The notes: generated by a model from the letters alone, not told the origin. Shown: positions 18,703 through 28,659, counted from the first letter of the stretch. The stretch: 64,000 bases of DNA from CADEDH01 sp041394285 (GCA_041394285.1 JAWKIL010000001.1:310001-374000); one strand, 5' to 3'. Translations and numbers: made by a program.

Positions 18703-18802
18703 GCAGTGCCACGATCTGGTGCCCGGGAGCGTCGCCGATGACGGTTCCCGCCACCAGATCCCGGCCGGCCGCCAGATCGGTCGCCGGTGAGAGGGGAACA
18801 CC

Positions 18803-19396
18803 ATGACGCTCTACGTCGTCCGCCACGGCCGGACCGAGGCCAACGCCAGCGGGCTGCTGCTGGGCCGGGCCGACCCCGGTCTCGACGAGGTGGGGCGCCG
18901 CCAGGCAGCCGCCATAGCCGGCGCCGTGCCGGCCGGTGCCCGGGTGGTGTCGAGTCCGCTGCGGCGGTGCCGGGAGACGGCCGCCGCCATCAGCGGCACC
19001 GACGCCGACCGGGTCGAGACCGACGATCGCCTGGTGGAGCTGAACTACGGTGAGCTCGACCTGGTACCCCTGAGTGAGATCCCGGCCGAGCTGTGGGCGG
19101 CCTGGCGGGCCGATCCCGGCTTCCGTCCGCCCGGGGGTGAGACGCTGGAGGAGCTGGCGCGGCGGGTGGGGGCCGCCCTCGACGAGCTGGCTCCCGCCGC
19201 CACCGGGGGTGACGTGGTGATGGTGACCCACGTCTCGCCGGTGAAGGCGGCACTGGCCTGGTGCCTGGGCGTGGGGGTGGAGGTGTCGTGGCGGTCGTTC
19301 GTGGGCCAGGCCTCGATCACCCGGATCGGGTTCGCCAACGGGCGGGGCCCCTCGCTGCTCACGTTCAACGCCGAGTCCCACCTCGACGGCATCTGA
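18803..19396 (+). CDS. Histidine phosphatase / phosphoglycerate-mutase-family protein
   Basis: This 197-residue protein carries the phosphatase signature VVRHGRTEAN at residues 5-14, a second Arg in SSPLRRCRETA, the acid/base Glu region ELNYGELDL and the late His in MVTHVSPVKAAL. It would remove phosphate from small molecules through a phosphohistidine intermediate; the substrate cannot be assigned. The ATG is preceded by a purine-rich gagagggga box. The 100 bases upstream contain no gene. Confidence 0.88.
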   Translation: MTLYVVRHGRTEANASGLLLGRADPGLDEVGRRQAAAIAGAVPAGARVVSSPLRRCRETAAAISGTDADRVETDDRLVELNYGELDLVPLSEIPAELWAAWRADPGFRPPGGETLEELARRVGAALDELAPAATGGDVVMVTHVSPVKAALAWCLGVGVEVSWRSFVGQASITRIGFANGRGPSLLTFNAESHLDGI

Positions 19397-19432
19397 CGCC
19401 GGGGCCGCCGGGAGCCGTGCCTGTGCCCGGAG

Positions 19433-19548
19433 CTGGTCTGGGTGATGCCGTCGGCCGGCTCACGGGTGTGGTGGTCGGGTAGCGGGCTGGTCTGGGTGAT
19501 GCCGTCGGCCGGCTCACGGGTGTGGTGGTCGGGTAGCGGACTGGTCTG

Positions 19549-19553
<5 letters not shown>
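19433..19553. repeat. 54-bp tandem repeat adjoining the rnpB 3' end
   Basis: Two complete 54-bp copies (19433-19486 and 19487-19540) differ at a single position near the end. A 13-base third partial copy runs into the 3' end of the RNase P RNA gene. Each unit includes GCCGGCTCAC, which is part of the RNA's closing P1 helix, so the array looks like duplicated 3' flank of rnpB. Confidence 0.9.
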
Positions 19554-19935
<382 letters not shown>

Positions 19936-19944
19936 CAGGCCGCC

Positions 19945-19950
19945 AGGCTA
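19945..19950 (-). promoter_or_regulatory. Candidate -10 box of rnpB
   Basis: TAGCCT on the minus strand places the expected transcription start within a couple of bases of the P1 helix, agreeing with the RNA end deduced from structure. Confidence 0.5.
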
Positions 19951-19956
19951 TCGGCA

Positions 19957-19991
19957 GTACGCCTGCGGCGTACCCGCTCACCCCGGTGAGC
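19957..19991. promoter_or_regulatory. Two palindromes between divergent rnpB and trpD promoters
   Basis: GTACGCC-TGC-GGCGTAC (19957-19973) and GCTCACC-CC-GGTGAGC (19976-19991) are both perfect inverted repeats, two bases apart, between the -10 box of rnpB and that of trpD. They could be operators or an attenuating structure. Confidence 0.4.
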
Positions 19992-20007
19992 TGACATCGG
20001 GTTCCTC

Positions 20008-20013
20008 TATCGT
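20008..20013 (+). promoter_or_regulatory. Candidate -10 box for trpD
   Basis: TATCGT ends 7 bases before GTG 20021, supporting a leaderless transcript and this GTG as the start. Confidence 0.5.
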
Positions 20014-20020
20014 GTGAGCC

Positions 20021-21085
20021 GTGGCCACCACCGACCTCCCCTCTGCTCCCATCGCCGACTGGCCCCAGCTGCTCGGCCGGCTGGCCGACGGGCGGGACCT
20101 GTCCCGGGCCGAGGCCCACGCCGCCATGACCGACATCCTGGCCGGGCTGGCCACCCCGGCCCGCATTGCCGGCCTGATCGTCGCCCTCCGGCTGAAGGGG
20201 GAGACGCCCGACGAGCTCACCGGCATGGTCGACGCCATGTTCGAGGCGGCCGAACCCCTCAGCGCTCCGGTGGGCGCCATCGACATCGTCGGCACCGGGG
20301 GGTCGCCCCACCGGCGCCAGCACGCCCTGAACGTGTCGACCATGGCCTGCATCGTGGCCGCCTCGGCCGGTGCCGTGGTGTGCAAGCACGGCAACCGGCG
20401 GGCCTCGTCGACCTCCGGATCGTTCGACTTCCTGGAGGCCGTGGGCCTCCATGCCGAGCTGGGCCCCGAGGCCCTGGCCCGGTGCCTGGCCGCCACGGGA
20501 GCGGGCTTCGCCTTCGCCCGGATCTACCATCCGGCCATGCGCCACGCCGCCCCGGTGCGGGCCGAGCTCGGCATCCCCACCGTGTTCAACCTGCTGGGGC
20601 CGCTGGCCAACCCGGGCCGGGTGAGGCGGTACCTGCTCGGCACCTCGACCCCCGAGCTGGCCGAGCTGATCGCCGGGGTGTTGGCCAACCTGGGGGCAGA
20701 CCGATCGTGGGTGGTGGCCGGTTCGGGCGGCATCGACGAGCTGACCATCACCGGCCCGTCCACCGTGTTCGAGGTGACACCGGACGGGGTGCGCCGCTTC
20801 GAGCTGAGCCCGGCCGATGCCGGGCTGCCCACCGCGTCCTCGCTCGAATCGGTGGCCGGCGGGTCGCCGGCCGACAACGCCGAGGTGTTCCAGGCGCTCC
20901 TCGAGGGCGATCTGGCCGGCCCCAAGCGTGACATCGTGCTGCTCAATGCCGGGGCCGGGCTGCTGGTGGCCGGCACCGTCGCCTCACTGGCCGAGGGGGT
21001 GGAGGCAGCGGCTGCGGCGGTCGACGACGGCCGGGCCGGGGCCAAGCTGGCGGAGCTGGTCAAGGTCACCTCCGAGCTGGGCTGA
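20021..21085 (+). CDS. trpD: Anthranilate phosphoribosyltransferase
   Basis: This 354-residue enzyme transfers phosphoribose from PRPP to anthranilate in tryptophan synthesis. The PRPP and anthranilate motifs are visible: DIVGTGG at about residue 88, NVSTMA, KHGNR near 122, and SSTSGSFDFLEAVG. The glycine loop is unusual: GTGGSPHRRQHALNVST replaces the common GTGGD-x5-NxST and is about three residues longer. No other trp gene is adjacent, so trpD stands alone here. Confidence 0.93.
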   Translation: MATTDLPSAPIADWPQLLGRLADGRDLSRAEAHAAMTDILAGLATPARIAGLIVALRLKGETPDELTGMVDAMFEAAEPLSAPVGAIDIVGTGGSPHRRQHALNVSTMACIVAASAGAVVCKHGNRRASSTSGSFDFLEAVGLHAELGPEALARCLAATGAGFAFARIYHPAMRHAAPVRAELGIPTVFNLLGPLANPGRVRRYLLGTSTPELAELIAGVLANLGADRSWVVAGSGGIDELTITGPSTVFEVTPDGVRRFELSPADAGLPTASSLESVAGGSPADNAEVFQALLEGDLAGPKRDIVLLNAGAGLLVAGTVASLAEGVEAAAAAVDDGRAGAKLAELVKVTSELG

Positions 21086-21212
21086 ACCCGCCCGGACGCC
21101 CCGTTCGGCCTCGTCGGACGGCCGCTGGCCACCGCCCGGAACGCCGCGGCGACCGTCGGCCCGAAGGTGCTTGGACTTGCAGGTCGCTCTTTCCGGCTCG
21201 TTGGGATCGCTA

Positions 21213-21218
21213 TACCCT
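21213..21218 (+). promoter_or_regulatory. Candidate -10 box for the small zinc-ribbon gene
   Basis: TACCCT ends 8 bases before ATG 21227 within a locally less GC-rich stretch (ctataccctgtt). Confidence 0.45.
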
Positions 21219-21226
21219 GTTCCACC

Positions 21227-21442
21227 ATGGTGGAGAGTCGATACCGTTGTGGGTCATGCGGCAACCTGACACGGTTCGACCTGGAGGTCACCCGGCGTGT
21301 CCGGGAGCGCCACTATGTGACGGTGGGTGGACATTTGGCGATCGAGGGTTCAGAACTTCTGAGCGAGACGGTTGACCGAGTGACCTGTCAATGGTGTGGC
21401 CACGGGAACGAGGTCGTCCTGGTCGGCCACGAGGAGCGCTGA
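21227..21442 (+). CDS. Small zinc-ribbon protein
   Basis: This 71-residue protein has two CxxC knuckles, CGSCG near residue 8 and CQWCG near residue 58, separated by basic and beta-prone sequence, forming a probable zinc ribbon. Function is unknown. It ends four bases before the coiled-coil/NYN gene, so the two are probably co-transcribed. ATG 21227 is preferred over upstream starts because it follows a -10 box and begins the recognisable domain. Confidence 0.75.
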   Translation: MVESRYRCGSCGNLTRFDLEVTRRVRERHYVTVGGHLAIEGSELLSETVDRVTCQWCGHGNEVVLVGHEER

Positions 21443-21445
21443 GGC

Positions 21446-24400
21446 ATGGGATCCGAAGAGCTGCTGAAGTCGGCCTGTGAACTCTCCTACGCCGTCGCCC
21501 GCGACGGGGCCGAGGCGAAGCCTCCAACGGAGCCGCCGGCCGCCATGCGGAGCTTCCTCTACGTGGCCCAGCTGCCCGGTCGGGCGCTCAGCGTGGCCCA
21601 GCAGGCCATCGAGGAGGACCCGTCGTTCCGGCGCCGGGTAGCCGAGCGGGCGACCGAGGACGAGGTGGGTCGGGCCGGCTTCCTGTGGCTGAACCGGCCC
21701 ATCGGGTGGGCGGCCGAGTTCGAGGAGCTGACCATCGGGAACGGCTCATCCGGGGGCGACGACAACGGGAAGGACGATGCCGACGTGCGCGACGCCGAAT
21801 CGGATGAGTTGAGCTGGGAATCGATCGAGGACGCCGAAGACGGCCGGGAGGCGGTGGCCGCCGTCAGCCTCGACGACGACATCTACGACGAGCACGAGGG
21901 GTCCGAGGACGGGCTGGCCGACCAGCCGGTCGCCGTGAGCGCCGGCGGCTCGTTCGGCTCGATCGACCTGTTCGGCACGGGTGACCTGCCCACCGCCGCC
22001 CCGGCGGCCCGGGGTCGCAGCGAGGCGAACGCCATCGAAGACGAGCTGATGAGCCTCCGGGGTCTGGTCGATCGCCTGTCGAACGAGCGCAAGGCGGTGT
22101 CGAGCTCCGTCCGGCAGGCCGAGCAGGACCTGGCCAAGGCGAAGTTCCAGCCCTCGGTCTTCGAGTCCGACGTCTACAGCCTGCAGAGCGAGCTGGAGAC
22201 GGCCCGGTCCGAGGTCGACGCCGCCCGGCGGGAGCGGGACAACGCCATCCGCCAGCACTCCGAGTCGCTCACCCGCCAGCTGGAGCTGGAGCGCGAGCTG
22301 GACCGGGCCCGGGAGCTGCGGGCCCAGATCGAGCGGGAGCACGCCGAGGCCGACGCCAGCATCGTCGACATCAAGGAGTCGCTGGCCCGTACCGAGGCGT
22401 CCCTCAACACGGTGCAGGCCGATCGCGACGAGCTGAGCGAGCTGCTGGCCGGCACCCGCACCGAGAACGAAGACCTGAAGCTCCAGGTGCAGCGGCTCAC
22501 CGACATGGGGGCCAGCCAGACCAAGGCCCTGGAGGCCCAGTACAAGGCGCTCCAGACCGAGTCCGACGCTCTCCGCAACGACAAGGACACGCTGGCGTCC
22601 CGCCTGGCGGCGGCCGAGACCGAGCTCGACAACACCAAGGCCCAACTGGGCCAGATCGGCAATCAGGCCGCCGAGGCCAAGTCGCTGGTGGATGCGCTCA
22701 CCGAGGAGAAGATCGATCTCGCCTCGCGCCTGGCCGACACCGAGGCCATGTTGGAGACCACCCGGGCCCAGCTGGCGGCGGTCAAGGCCGACGCTGAGGT
22801 GCTGGGCACCGATCTGTCGAACGTCCGGGCCCATCGGGACGGCCTGGCCACCCAGGTCGACGAGCTGCACGGCAGCCTGACCGAGGCGCTGGGCGACCTG
22901 GCCCGGGTTCGGGAGACGAGCGACGCCGACCGGGCCGCCCTCAAAGAGGTGCGGGCCGAGCGCGATCTGTTGCGCGTGCGGGTGGGCAGCCTCGAGCAGA
23001 TCGAGAAGGGCCTCGAGGCCAAGCTGGCCAACCTGGCGGCCGAGCGCGATGCCTTCGCCCTGCGCACGGATCAGACGAAGGCCGAGCTGGCCGACCGGGA
23101 GCGGCAGTTCAACGCCCTGGAGACCGAGCGCAACGAGCTGGCCGACGAGCTGGACTCGATCCGCCTGACCCACACCGAGCTGGAAACCGAGCGGAACGCG
23201 CTGCGGGTCGACATCGAGGCCCTGACGGGCCGGGCCACGGAGCTGGAGCTGGCCCGGGATGGCCTGGCCGTGCAGGTGGAGCAGCTGACCGAGGAGAATC
23301 TGGCCATCCAGGCCCAGATGGTGGACAAGGACCGTCAACAGCAGGAAGCAGCCGACAACCAGGGCCGGGCCCTGTCGGAGCTCGCCCACCGCCTGGCCAT
23401 GGTCGAGAACGACCGGAACCGCATGGAGACCGATCTCCAGCAGACCGAGGCTCAGCTGGCCGAGGCCCTCGAAGCCGTGGGCAAGGCCATGGAGACAGCC
23501 GAGAAGGCCAAGAGCCAGCTCGCCGTCCTGGAGGCCGGACGGTCGAACGGTGCCGCCAGCCCCGGCCCGTCGTCATCGGCCGGCCTCACCATCGCCCCGG
23601 CGGGGGCCGGTGCCCCAGCCGCGCTCGCGGGGCTCGACAACGTGGTGGTGGTGAACGCCGCTGACGCCGCGCCCGCCCCGGCCGAGGCTGCGCCGTCCCT
23701 GCTGGGCGGCCTGGCCGACCCGGTGCCGGCCCTGTTCGACGAACCCGACAGCGGCGGCCTGACCGTGGTCGACGTGCCGCCGGCCGAGCCGGCCACCTCC
23801 GGCGGTCTGGTGATGGAGTCGTGGCCGCCGCCTCCCGGGCCGCCGTCGGCCGCCGTGCCACCCGCCGGTGCCCCCACCGACATCCCCTCCGGGCCGACGG
23901 GGGGCGGAACCCCCGCCCCGGCCCAGCCCGGCGACGAGCGGGCCCCGCGGCGTATCTGGGGCCTCGGCGGCCGGTTCCGCAACGAGGCCGACGATCCCGA
24001 CCGGGCCGATCGGGCCCACGAGCTGGAAGCCCCTGTGGGTCCGGCCGGTGAGCTGGAATCACCCGCGGCCGACGGTGGCCTGGGCCTCTCGCCGTTGCCG
24101 ACCAGATGCCGCCGCCCCGGCCGTGTCCGGTCCGCTCCAGTCGGAGCCGGCAGCCGGTGGCGGTTCCGCCAGCCCGCCGCCCCCACCGATGGCCGATCCC
24201 GACGACGATCTCGACTCCATCAGCAGCGAGCTCTCCATGGCGGTCGGCGACTCCAGCCTCCCTCCGGCCAGCGACGACGAGGACCTCGACGAGATCTCCA
24301 AGCTGATCAAGCAGACGGTGACGGACTTCGACCCCACCAGCCTGCAGAGCCATGACGCCAACGGTGGTGCCGACGCCGAACCCAAGCGCCGCGGCTTCAG

Positions 24401-25070
24401 CCGCCGGCTCTTCCGCACCGGCGAGCAGGAGAGCGTCGCCGATTCCTCGCCCCTGAACACCCCGCCCCCCAGCGTGTTCGGCGACGACGTGCGCCTGCCC
24501 GGATCGGGCGTCGATCCCGACCAGACGCTGGTGGTGAAGGGCGGTCCCCTCGATGGGCCCGAGGCGGTGTTCGATCGGGCCGGTGGAGTGATGGACGGCG
24601 CCGGGGGCGGTACCGGCCGGCCCGGCCGCCGCCAGATCGACGTTCCGGCCGACCTCGATGACGAGGTGGAACTGGCCCGGCACGTCGTCTCCTCACCCGA
24701 CGTGGTGCTCCTGGTCGACGGCGACTCGGTGGCCAAGATGGGCTGGCCCAGCCTGCCCGTAGCCCAGCAACGAGACGCCCTGGTCAGCTACCTGGCCGAT
24801 CTGTCGAGCAGCACGGGAGCCTCTCCCGACGTCGTGTTCGACGGTCGGATCGGGGAAGAGGAGTCGCTCCCGGCGTCCCGGGCGGTCCGGATCCGCCTGT
24901 CGACCCCGCCGACCGAACCGGCGGCCGCCCTCGACGAGTTGGTCGATGCCTACCCCGAGCAGTGGCCCATCGCTGTCGTCACCGACGACGACGACCTGGC
25001 CCGTTCGGCCCGTGACCGCGGCGCCGCCGTGCTCAACAACGGCCAGCTGCTCGACCTCTTCATCGTCTGA
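21446..25070 (+). pseudogene. Coiled-coil protein with C-terminal YacP-like NYN domain, frameshifted
   Basis: The N-terminal part (MRSFLYVAQLPGRALSVAQQ ... VGRAGFLWLNRP) resembles the conserved head of actinobacterial NYN-domain proteins. An acidic linker, a coiled coil of about 500 residues (22040-23540) and a Pro/Ala-rich segment follow. From about 24,100 the good coding signal leaves the first frame (open to 24355 with Arg-rich off-frame sequence) and continues in the +1 frame to 25070. That frame encodes VVLLVDGDSVAKMGWP and VVFDGRIGEEE, typical of the YacP-type NYN ribonuclease domain. The gene may be a real frameshift mutant, a sequencing indel, or two overlapping genes (second from ATG 24190). 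Confidence 0.75.
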
Positions 25071-25095
25071 GAGCAATCATCGTCTGAGAGCAATC
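25062..25095. repeat. 17-bp tandem duplication over the NYN gene stop codon
   Basis: The unit ATCGTCTGAGAGCAATC occurs twice back to back, so the last two codons and the TGA of the NYN gene are repeated just downstream. Confidence 0.9.
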
Positions 25096-25099
25096 GCCG

Positions 25100-25130
25100 G
25101 TCCGCTCCGGGCCCGCGCTCCGGGGCGGAC
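25100..25130. terminator. Hairpin between convergent NYN gene and mftF
   Basis: GTCCGC (25100-25105) pairs with GCGGAC (25125-25130), reinforced by CCGG/CCGG inside. It lies between two convergent genes and may terminate both. Confidence 0.45.
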
Positions 25131-25144
25131 AACCCAACAACCTG

Positions 25145-26614
25145 TCACTCCTGCCGGCCCGGCCAGCTCGTGAGCCGGGGGAGCAGGCAGCGCAGGGACC
25201 GGGCCCGCCAGGCGCCCTGCCACACCCCGGCGCCGTATGCCACGTTGTCGAGGGTGCCCAGGGCCAGGTCGACGCCGCGTTCGGCCGCCGGGCGGCCCTT
25301 CGAGCTCCGCCAGCGGCGGCCGGCGGCCAGGGCAACCAGCCCGAGCGCAGGGCGACGCCATCCGGCGAGTGCGGCCAGGGCCGTCACCGGCCACCATTCC
25401 CGCACGGCGGCGTCGGCCAGGCTGCCGCCGGCCGACCAGTGACCGCGGAAGGTGAGCCGGGCGCACTCGCCCTTGTCCGGTAGCACCGGGGCCAGCTTGC
25501 GCCCGAGCGCCACCGCCGTACCGCCAGCCACCCCGACAGCCAGGAACGGTCGGCCGGCCAGAGCCAGAGCCCAGCAGGCCAGGCTCCACCCCGACAGCCT
25601 CACCGGGGCCACCCGGTCACCGTGGCGGCGGGCGAGGGGAGCGGCCGACGATCCGTAGCCCCGGCGTTGCCGGGCGAAGCCGGCCAACGTCGTCCGGGGT
25701 GGGTGGAACGCCACGACGTCGGGGTCGTACCGGATCGTGCCGGCCGCTCCCAGACGCCACACCAGGTCTACGTCCTCGCCGTAGCGCAGGGCCGGATCGA
25801 AACCGCCGGCCGCCGTCACCGCCGCCGTCCGGGCGGCCAGGGCGGCGGACGGGAGGTACGACACCATCCGGCCGGGGGCCACCGGCGACGGATTGGGACC
25901 CAGATCGAGGGGTGAGCGACGGGCCTCGTAGGCGGCCAGCGTGCCCAGTCCGGGCCGGCTGGCCACCCGGGGGCCGGCGGCCACCACGGTGGGGTCGGCG
26001 AACCAGCGCCCGAGGCGGCGCAGATCGTCGGCCGCCAGCTCCACCCCGGCGTCGACAAAGGCCACCAGCGGTGTGTCGACCAGGGCCAACGCCGTCTGGC
26101 GGGCCACCCCGGGCCCGCCCGCCACCTCGCGGCGCATCAGCCGGACCGGGGTGGCACCGGCGGGCCGGCTGCGGCTCGTCGGCAGGCAGATGGGAGGAGC
26201 GGAGGCGTCGTCGACCACCACCACTGGCCACCGGCCGTCCAGCGCCGCCATCGTGACGTCCAGGCCGGCCTGGTCGTCCCGGACCGGGATCACCACGGTG
26301 AAGGGGGGATCGGCTTCCGGTTCGGGAAGCACCGGATGGGCCACGGCGGCATCGATCAGGCGGCGGGCGAGGCGTTGGGCTCCGGCTGACGCCGCCACCG
26401 GTCGGCCCTCCAGACAATCCTCCACCACCCGGGCCCCGGCAGGGCTCAACCGCAGGAACCGCAGGGGGGCGCCTCCCATCAGGAGCCGGCCCTCGTCGCG
26501 GCGTTGGAGAGACGGGTCGGCCACCAGGCCGGTGCCGGCCGGCAACGGTGCAACCGGGCCCGACCCCGGTGCCGAGGGCGGGGCCGGGGATGGGGCCGAA
26601 GGTGGCCCGTCCAC
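25145..26614 (-). CDS. mftF: Mycofactocin glycosyltransferase MftF
   Basis: This 489-residue protein matches MftF, which adds glucose units to premycofactocin. The family-specific head is present (DPSLQRRDEGRLLMGGAP, LRFLRLSPAGARVV). A GT2-type domain follows with VVIPVRDD near residue 107, VVVVDDAS near 133, a FVDAGVEL metal-site-like motif and GEDVDLVWRLG. The C-terminal third has hydrophobic segments suggesting membrane association. GTG 26614, two bases after the VWA stop, is chosen because it keeps the N-terminal family region. It lies about 21 kb from mftABC. Confidence 0.9.
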   Translation of the reverse strand: MDGPPSAPSPAPPSAPGSGPVAPLPAGTGLVADPSLQRRDEGRLLMGGAPLRFLRLSPAGARVVEDCLEGRPVAASAGAQRLARRLIDAAVAHPVLPEPEADPPFTVVIPVRDDQAGLDVTMAALDGRWPVVVVDDASAPPICLPTSRSRPAGATPVRLMRREVAGGPGVARQTALALVDTPLVAFVDAGVELAADDLRRLGRWFADPTVVAAGPRVASRPGLGTLAAYEARRSPLDLGPNPSPVAPGRMVSYLPSAALAARTAAVTAAGGFDPALRYGEDVDLVWRLGAAGTIRYDPDVVAFHPPRTTLAGFARQRRGYGSSAAPLARRHGDRVAPVRLSGWSLACWALALAGRPFLAVGVAGGTAVALGRKLAPVLPDKGECARLTFRGHWSAGGSLADAAVREWWPVTALAALAGWRRPALGLVALAAGRRWRSSKGRPAAERGVDLALGTLDNVAYGAGVWQGAWRARSLRCLLPRLTSWPGRQE

Positions 26615-26616
26615 CG

Positions 26617-27651
26617 CTACTGGACCACCCGGCGAAGGGCGTCGAGGACCGACATGGGCCCGGCCACGCCGGCCAGCCGCCCGCCGCACGCCGCCACCAG
26701 GGCCTCGGCGTGGGACATCTCGTCGTCGGGGGCCACCACCACCAGCTCGTCGAGGGCCCGGGCGGCCGGATAGGGGTCGCCGCCGGTGGTCACCTCGGCG
26801 TCGGACAGGAGGATCACGAGGCGGCGGGTGGCGTTCGACGGGGCCAGCTGGCGGGCCGCGGCCCGTAGGGCCAGGCCCACGTCGGTGGTGCCGTGGCCCC
26901 GTAGGGCCAGCACCTCGGCCACCACCCGCTCCGGCGCCTTCACCTGGTCGAGCTCCTTGATCGCCACCACCTTGTCGGCGAAGGCCAGCACGGCGAACTG
27001 GGCCGGGGCCCGCCAGGCACACACTGCGGCGGCCAGGGCGGCGCTGGCCAGGCGCTCGCCGTCCATCGACCCCGACCGGTCCACCAGCAGGCAGATGGCG
27101 GTGCCGGGCTTGGTCCAGTGGGTGGCCCGCAGCTCGTCGATGGCGGGGGGCCGGCGCTCGGTGCGGGCCGCCACCAGGGCGTCGATGCTGGCGTCGATGT
27201 CGATGTCGCCGGTGGCCACGTCGGCCCGGGCCGTGGTCAGCTTGCCCACGCCACGGGTGCGGGCCCGGCCGGTGCGGGCCAGGTCGAGCACGAGGCGACC
27301 AGCCAGCTGGCGGGCCAGACGGGCCAGGTTGGCGTCGGTGGCCTGGGCCATGCGGCTCAACAGGTCGAGCGCCTCGTCGGGGTTCTCCTCGAACAGCTCG
27401 TCGAAGGCGGCCTGGTCGAGCTCGCCCACCTGGGGCGACACATCGGCGAAGCTCTCGTTGCGTTCGAGGTCCCGGCGGCTGATCGTGCGGCGCCGCTCGT
27501 CCTTCAGCGCCTGCTCGGCCTCCTCGCCGGTCAGGATCTTCTGTTCGTCGGATCCGCCGCCCTGCGGCCCGGCGCTTTTCCCGGCTCGGGTCGCTCCTCG
27601 CTCGGCTCCATGGGGAGATCGGAGTGCTTGGGCTCCATGTACCGGCGCCAC
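26617..27651 (-). CDS. VWA-domain protein paired with a MoxR-type ATPase
   Basis: This 344-residue protein has an N-terminal helical region and a C-terminal von Willebrand A domain with an intact MIDAS motif DRSGSM at 191-196, plus later GTTD and LLSDAEVT motifs. CoxE/MoxR-associated VWA proteins work with AAA ATPases as chaperones that insert cofactors or activate oxidoreductases. The only usual start giving a full frame is GTG 27651, which overlaps the ATPase gene by 121 bases; a shorter non-canonical start near 27530 is possible. It sits between the ATPase and mftF. Confidence 0.85.
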   Translation of the reverse strand: MAPVHGAQALRSPHGAERGATRAGKSAGPQGGGSDEQKILTGEEAEQALKDERRRTISRRDLERNESFADVSPQVGELDQAAFDELFEENPDEALDLLSRMAQATDANLARLARQLAGRLVLDLARTGRARTRGVGKLTTARADVATGDIDIDASIDALVAARTERRPPAIDELRATHWTKPGTAICLLVDRSGSMDGERLASAALAAAVCAWRAPAQFAVLAFADKVVAIKELDQVKAPERVVAEVLALRGHGTTDVGLALRAAARQLAPSNATRRLVILLSDAEVTTGGDPYPAARALDELVVVAPDDEMSHAEALVAACGGRLAGVAGPMSVLDALRRVVQ

Positions 27652-28535
27652 AGCTCGGTGATGATCTCCTCCGGCGTGCGGGTGGTGGAGTCGTGCAGCC
27701 GGATCCGGCCCGACAGGGCGGTGAGGGCGGCGTCGAGGCCGACGCCGAGGTCGACGGGGGAGCGGCCCCGCAGGCGCCCCAGCTCCACCGACAACAGCAA
27801 CATGTCGACCGCCCCCCGGATCGACGAACCGACCCGTATGTCGGGGTGGTCACGGGTGGCCCGCACCAGCTGCACCACCCGGGAGGCGTAGTTGGGGTGG
27901 GCGCCGAGGATGTCGTCGGCCCCCGAGCGCTGGGCGATGGCCACCTCGTCTTCCTCGGACTGGTAGTCCATCGAGACCCGGCACACCCGGTCATAGATGG
28001 CGCCCGAGATCCGGGCGGTGCCGACCGCGTCGAACGGGTTCATCGCCGCCACCAGGCGGAACGACGGGTGGGCATCGATCCGGCCCAGGCGGGGGATCGT
28101 CAGCTCGCCCTCCGACATCACCGTCACCAGCAGGTTGAGCGTCTCCTCGGGGATCCGGTTGATCTCTTCCAGGTAGAGCAGGGAGCCGTCCCGCAGGGCC
28201 CGGGCCAGGGGCCCGTCCACCCATACATCGGGCCGGTAGCCCGACTCCATCACCTGGGCCGGGTCGAAGTGGCCGACGAGGCGGGCCGGCGTGAGCTCGG
28301 CGTTGCCCTCCACGAACTCGAAGCCCTGCTCGCTGTCGTGGGCCACGCTGCGCAGCAGGGTCGACTTGCCGGTGCCGGGCGGTCCCTCCAGCAGCAGGTG
28401 CCGGCCGGCCATGAGGGCGGCCACCACCAGCTCGGCCTCCCGGGAGCGGCCCACCACCCGCTCATGGAGCTGGTCCAGGAGCGCTGGGCCGTAGTGCGGC
28501 ATCCCGGGGCCGGTGGCGGCCGACGGCTCAGTCAC
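27531..28535 (-). CDS. MoxR-family AAA ATPase
   Basis: This 334-residue ATPase has Walker A GPPGTGKST at 51-59, Walker B LLYLEEIN at 119-126, a sensor-1 Asn in VAAMNPFD, and a C-terminal lid domain. MoxR proteins (for example MoxR of methanol dehydrogenase and CoxD of CO dehydrogenase) act with VWA partners in maturation of metallo- or quinoenzymes. Its place directly before the VWA gene and mftF suggests a role in maturing a mycofactocin-linked enzyme, which is inference. GTG 28535 is the start. The last 40 residues, overlapping the VWA frame, are charged and probably disordered. Confidence 0.9.
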   Translation of the reverse strand: MTEPSAATGPGMPHYGPALLDQLHERVVGRSREAELVVAALMAGRHLLLEGPPGTGKSTLLRSVAHDSEQGFEFVEGNAELTPARLVGHFDPAQVMESGYRPDVWVDGPLARALRDGSLLYLEEINRIPEETLNLLVTVMSEGELTIPRLGRIDAHPSFRLVAAMNPFDAVGTARISGAIYDRVCRVSMDYQSEEDEVAIAQRSGADDILGAHPNYASRVVQLVRATRDHPDIRVGSSIRGAVDMLLLSVELGRLRGRSPVDLGVGLDAALTALSGRIRLHDSTTRTPEEIITELWRRYMEPKHSDLPMEPSEERPEPGKAPGRRAADPTNRRS

Positions 28536-28659
28536 GGGCGGCGATCACGATCGTCACGGGTGGGATGTCCCTTCCAGCCAAACGGGGGGATCACGGCGGA
28601 CCCCGGCCCCGAACCTAGCAGTCGCCGCCGCCCGGCCCAAGGTCGTGGAGCCCGGACCC

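Noticed and set aside
21746..23389. 547-codon minus-strand frame
   Set aside because: It is a shadow of the repetitive coiled-coil coding sequence on the plus strand.
25145..27994. Single 949-codon protein spanning mftF and the VWA gene region
   Set aside because: The upstream part is an antiframe of the VWA and MoxR genes; family motifs of MftF begin just after GTG 26614.
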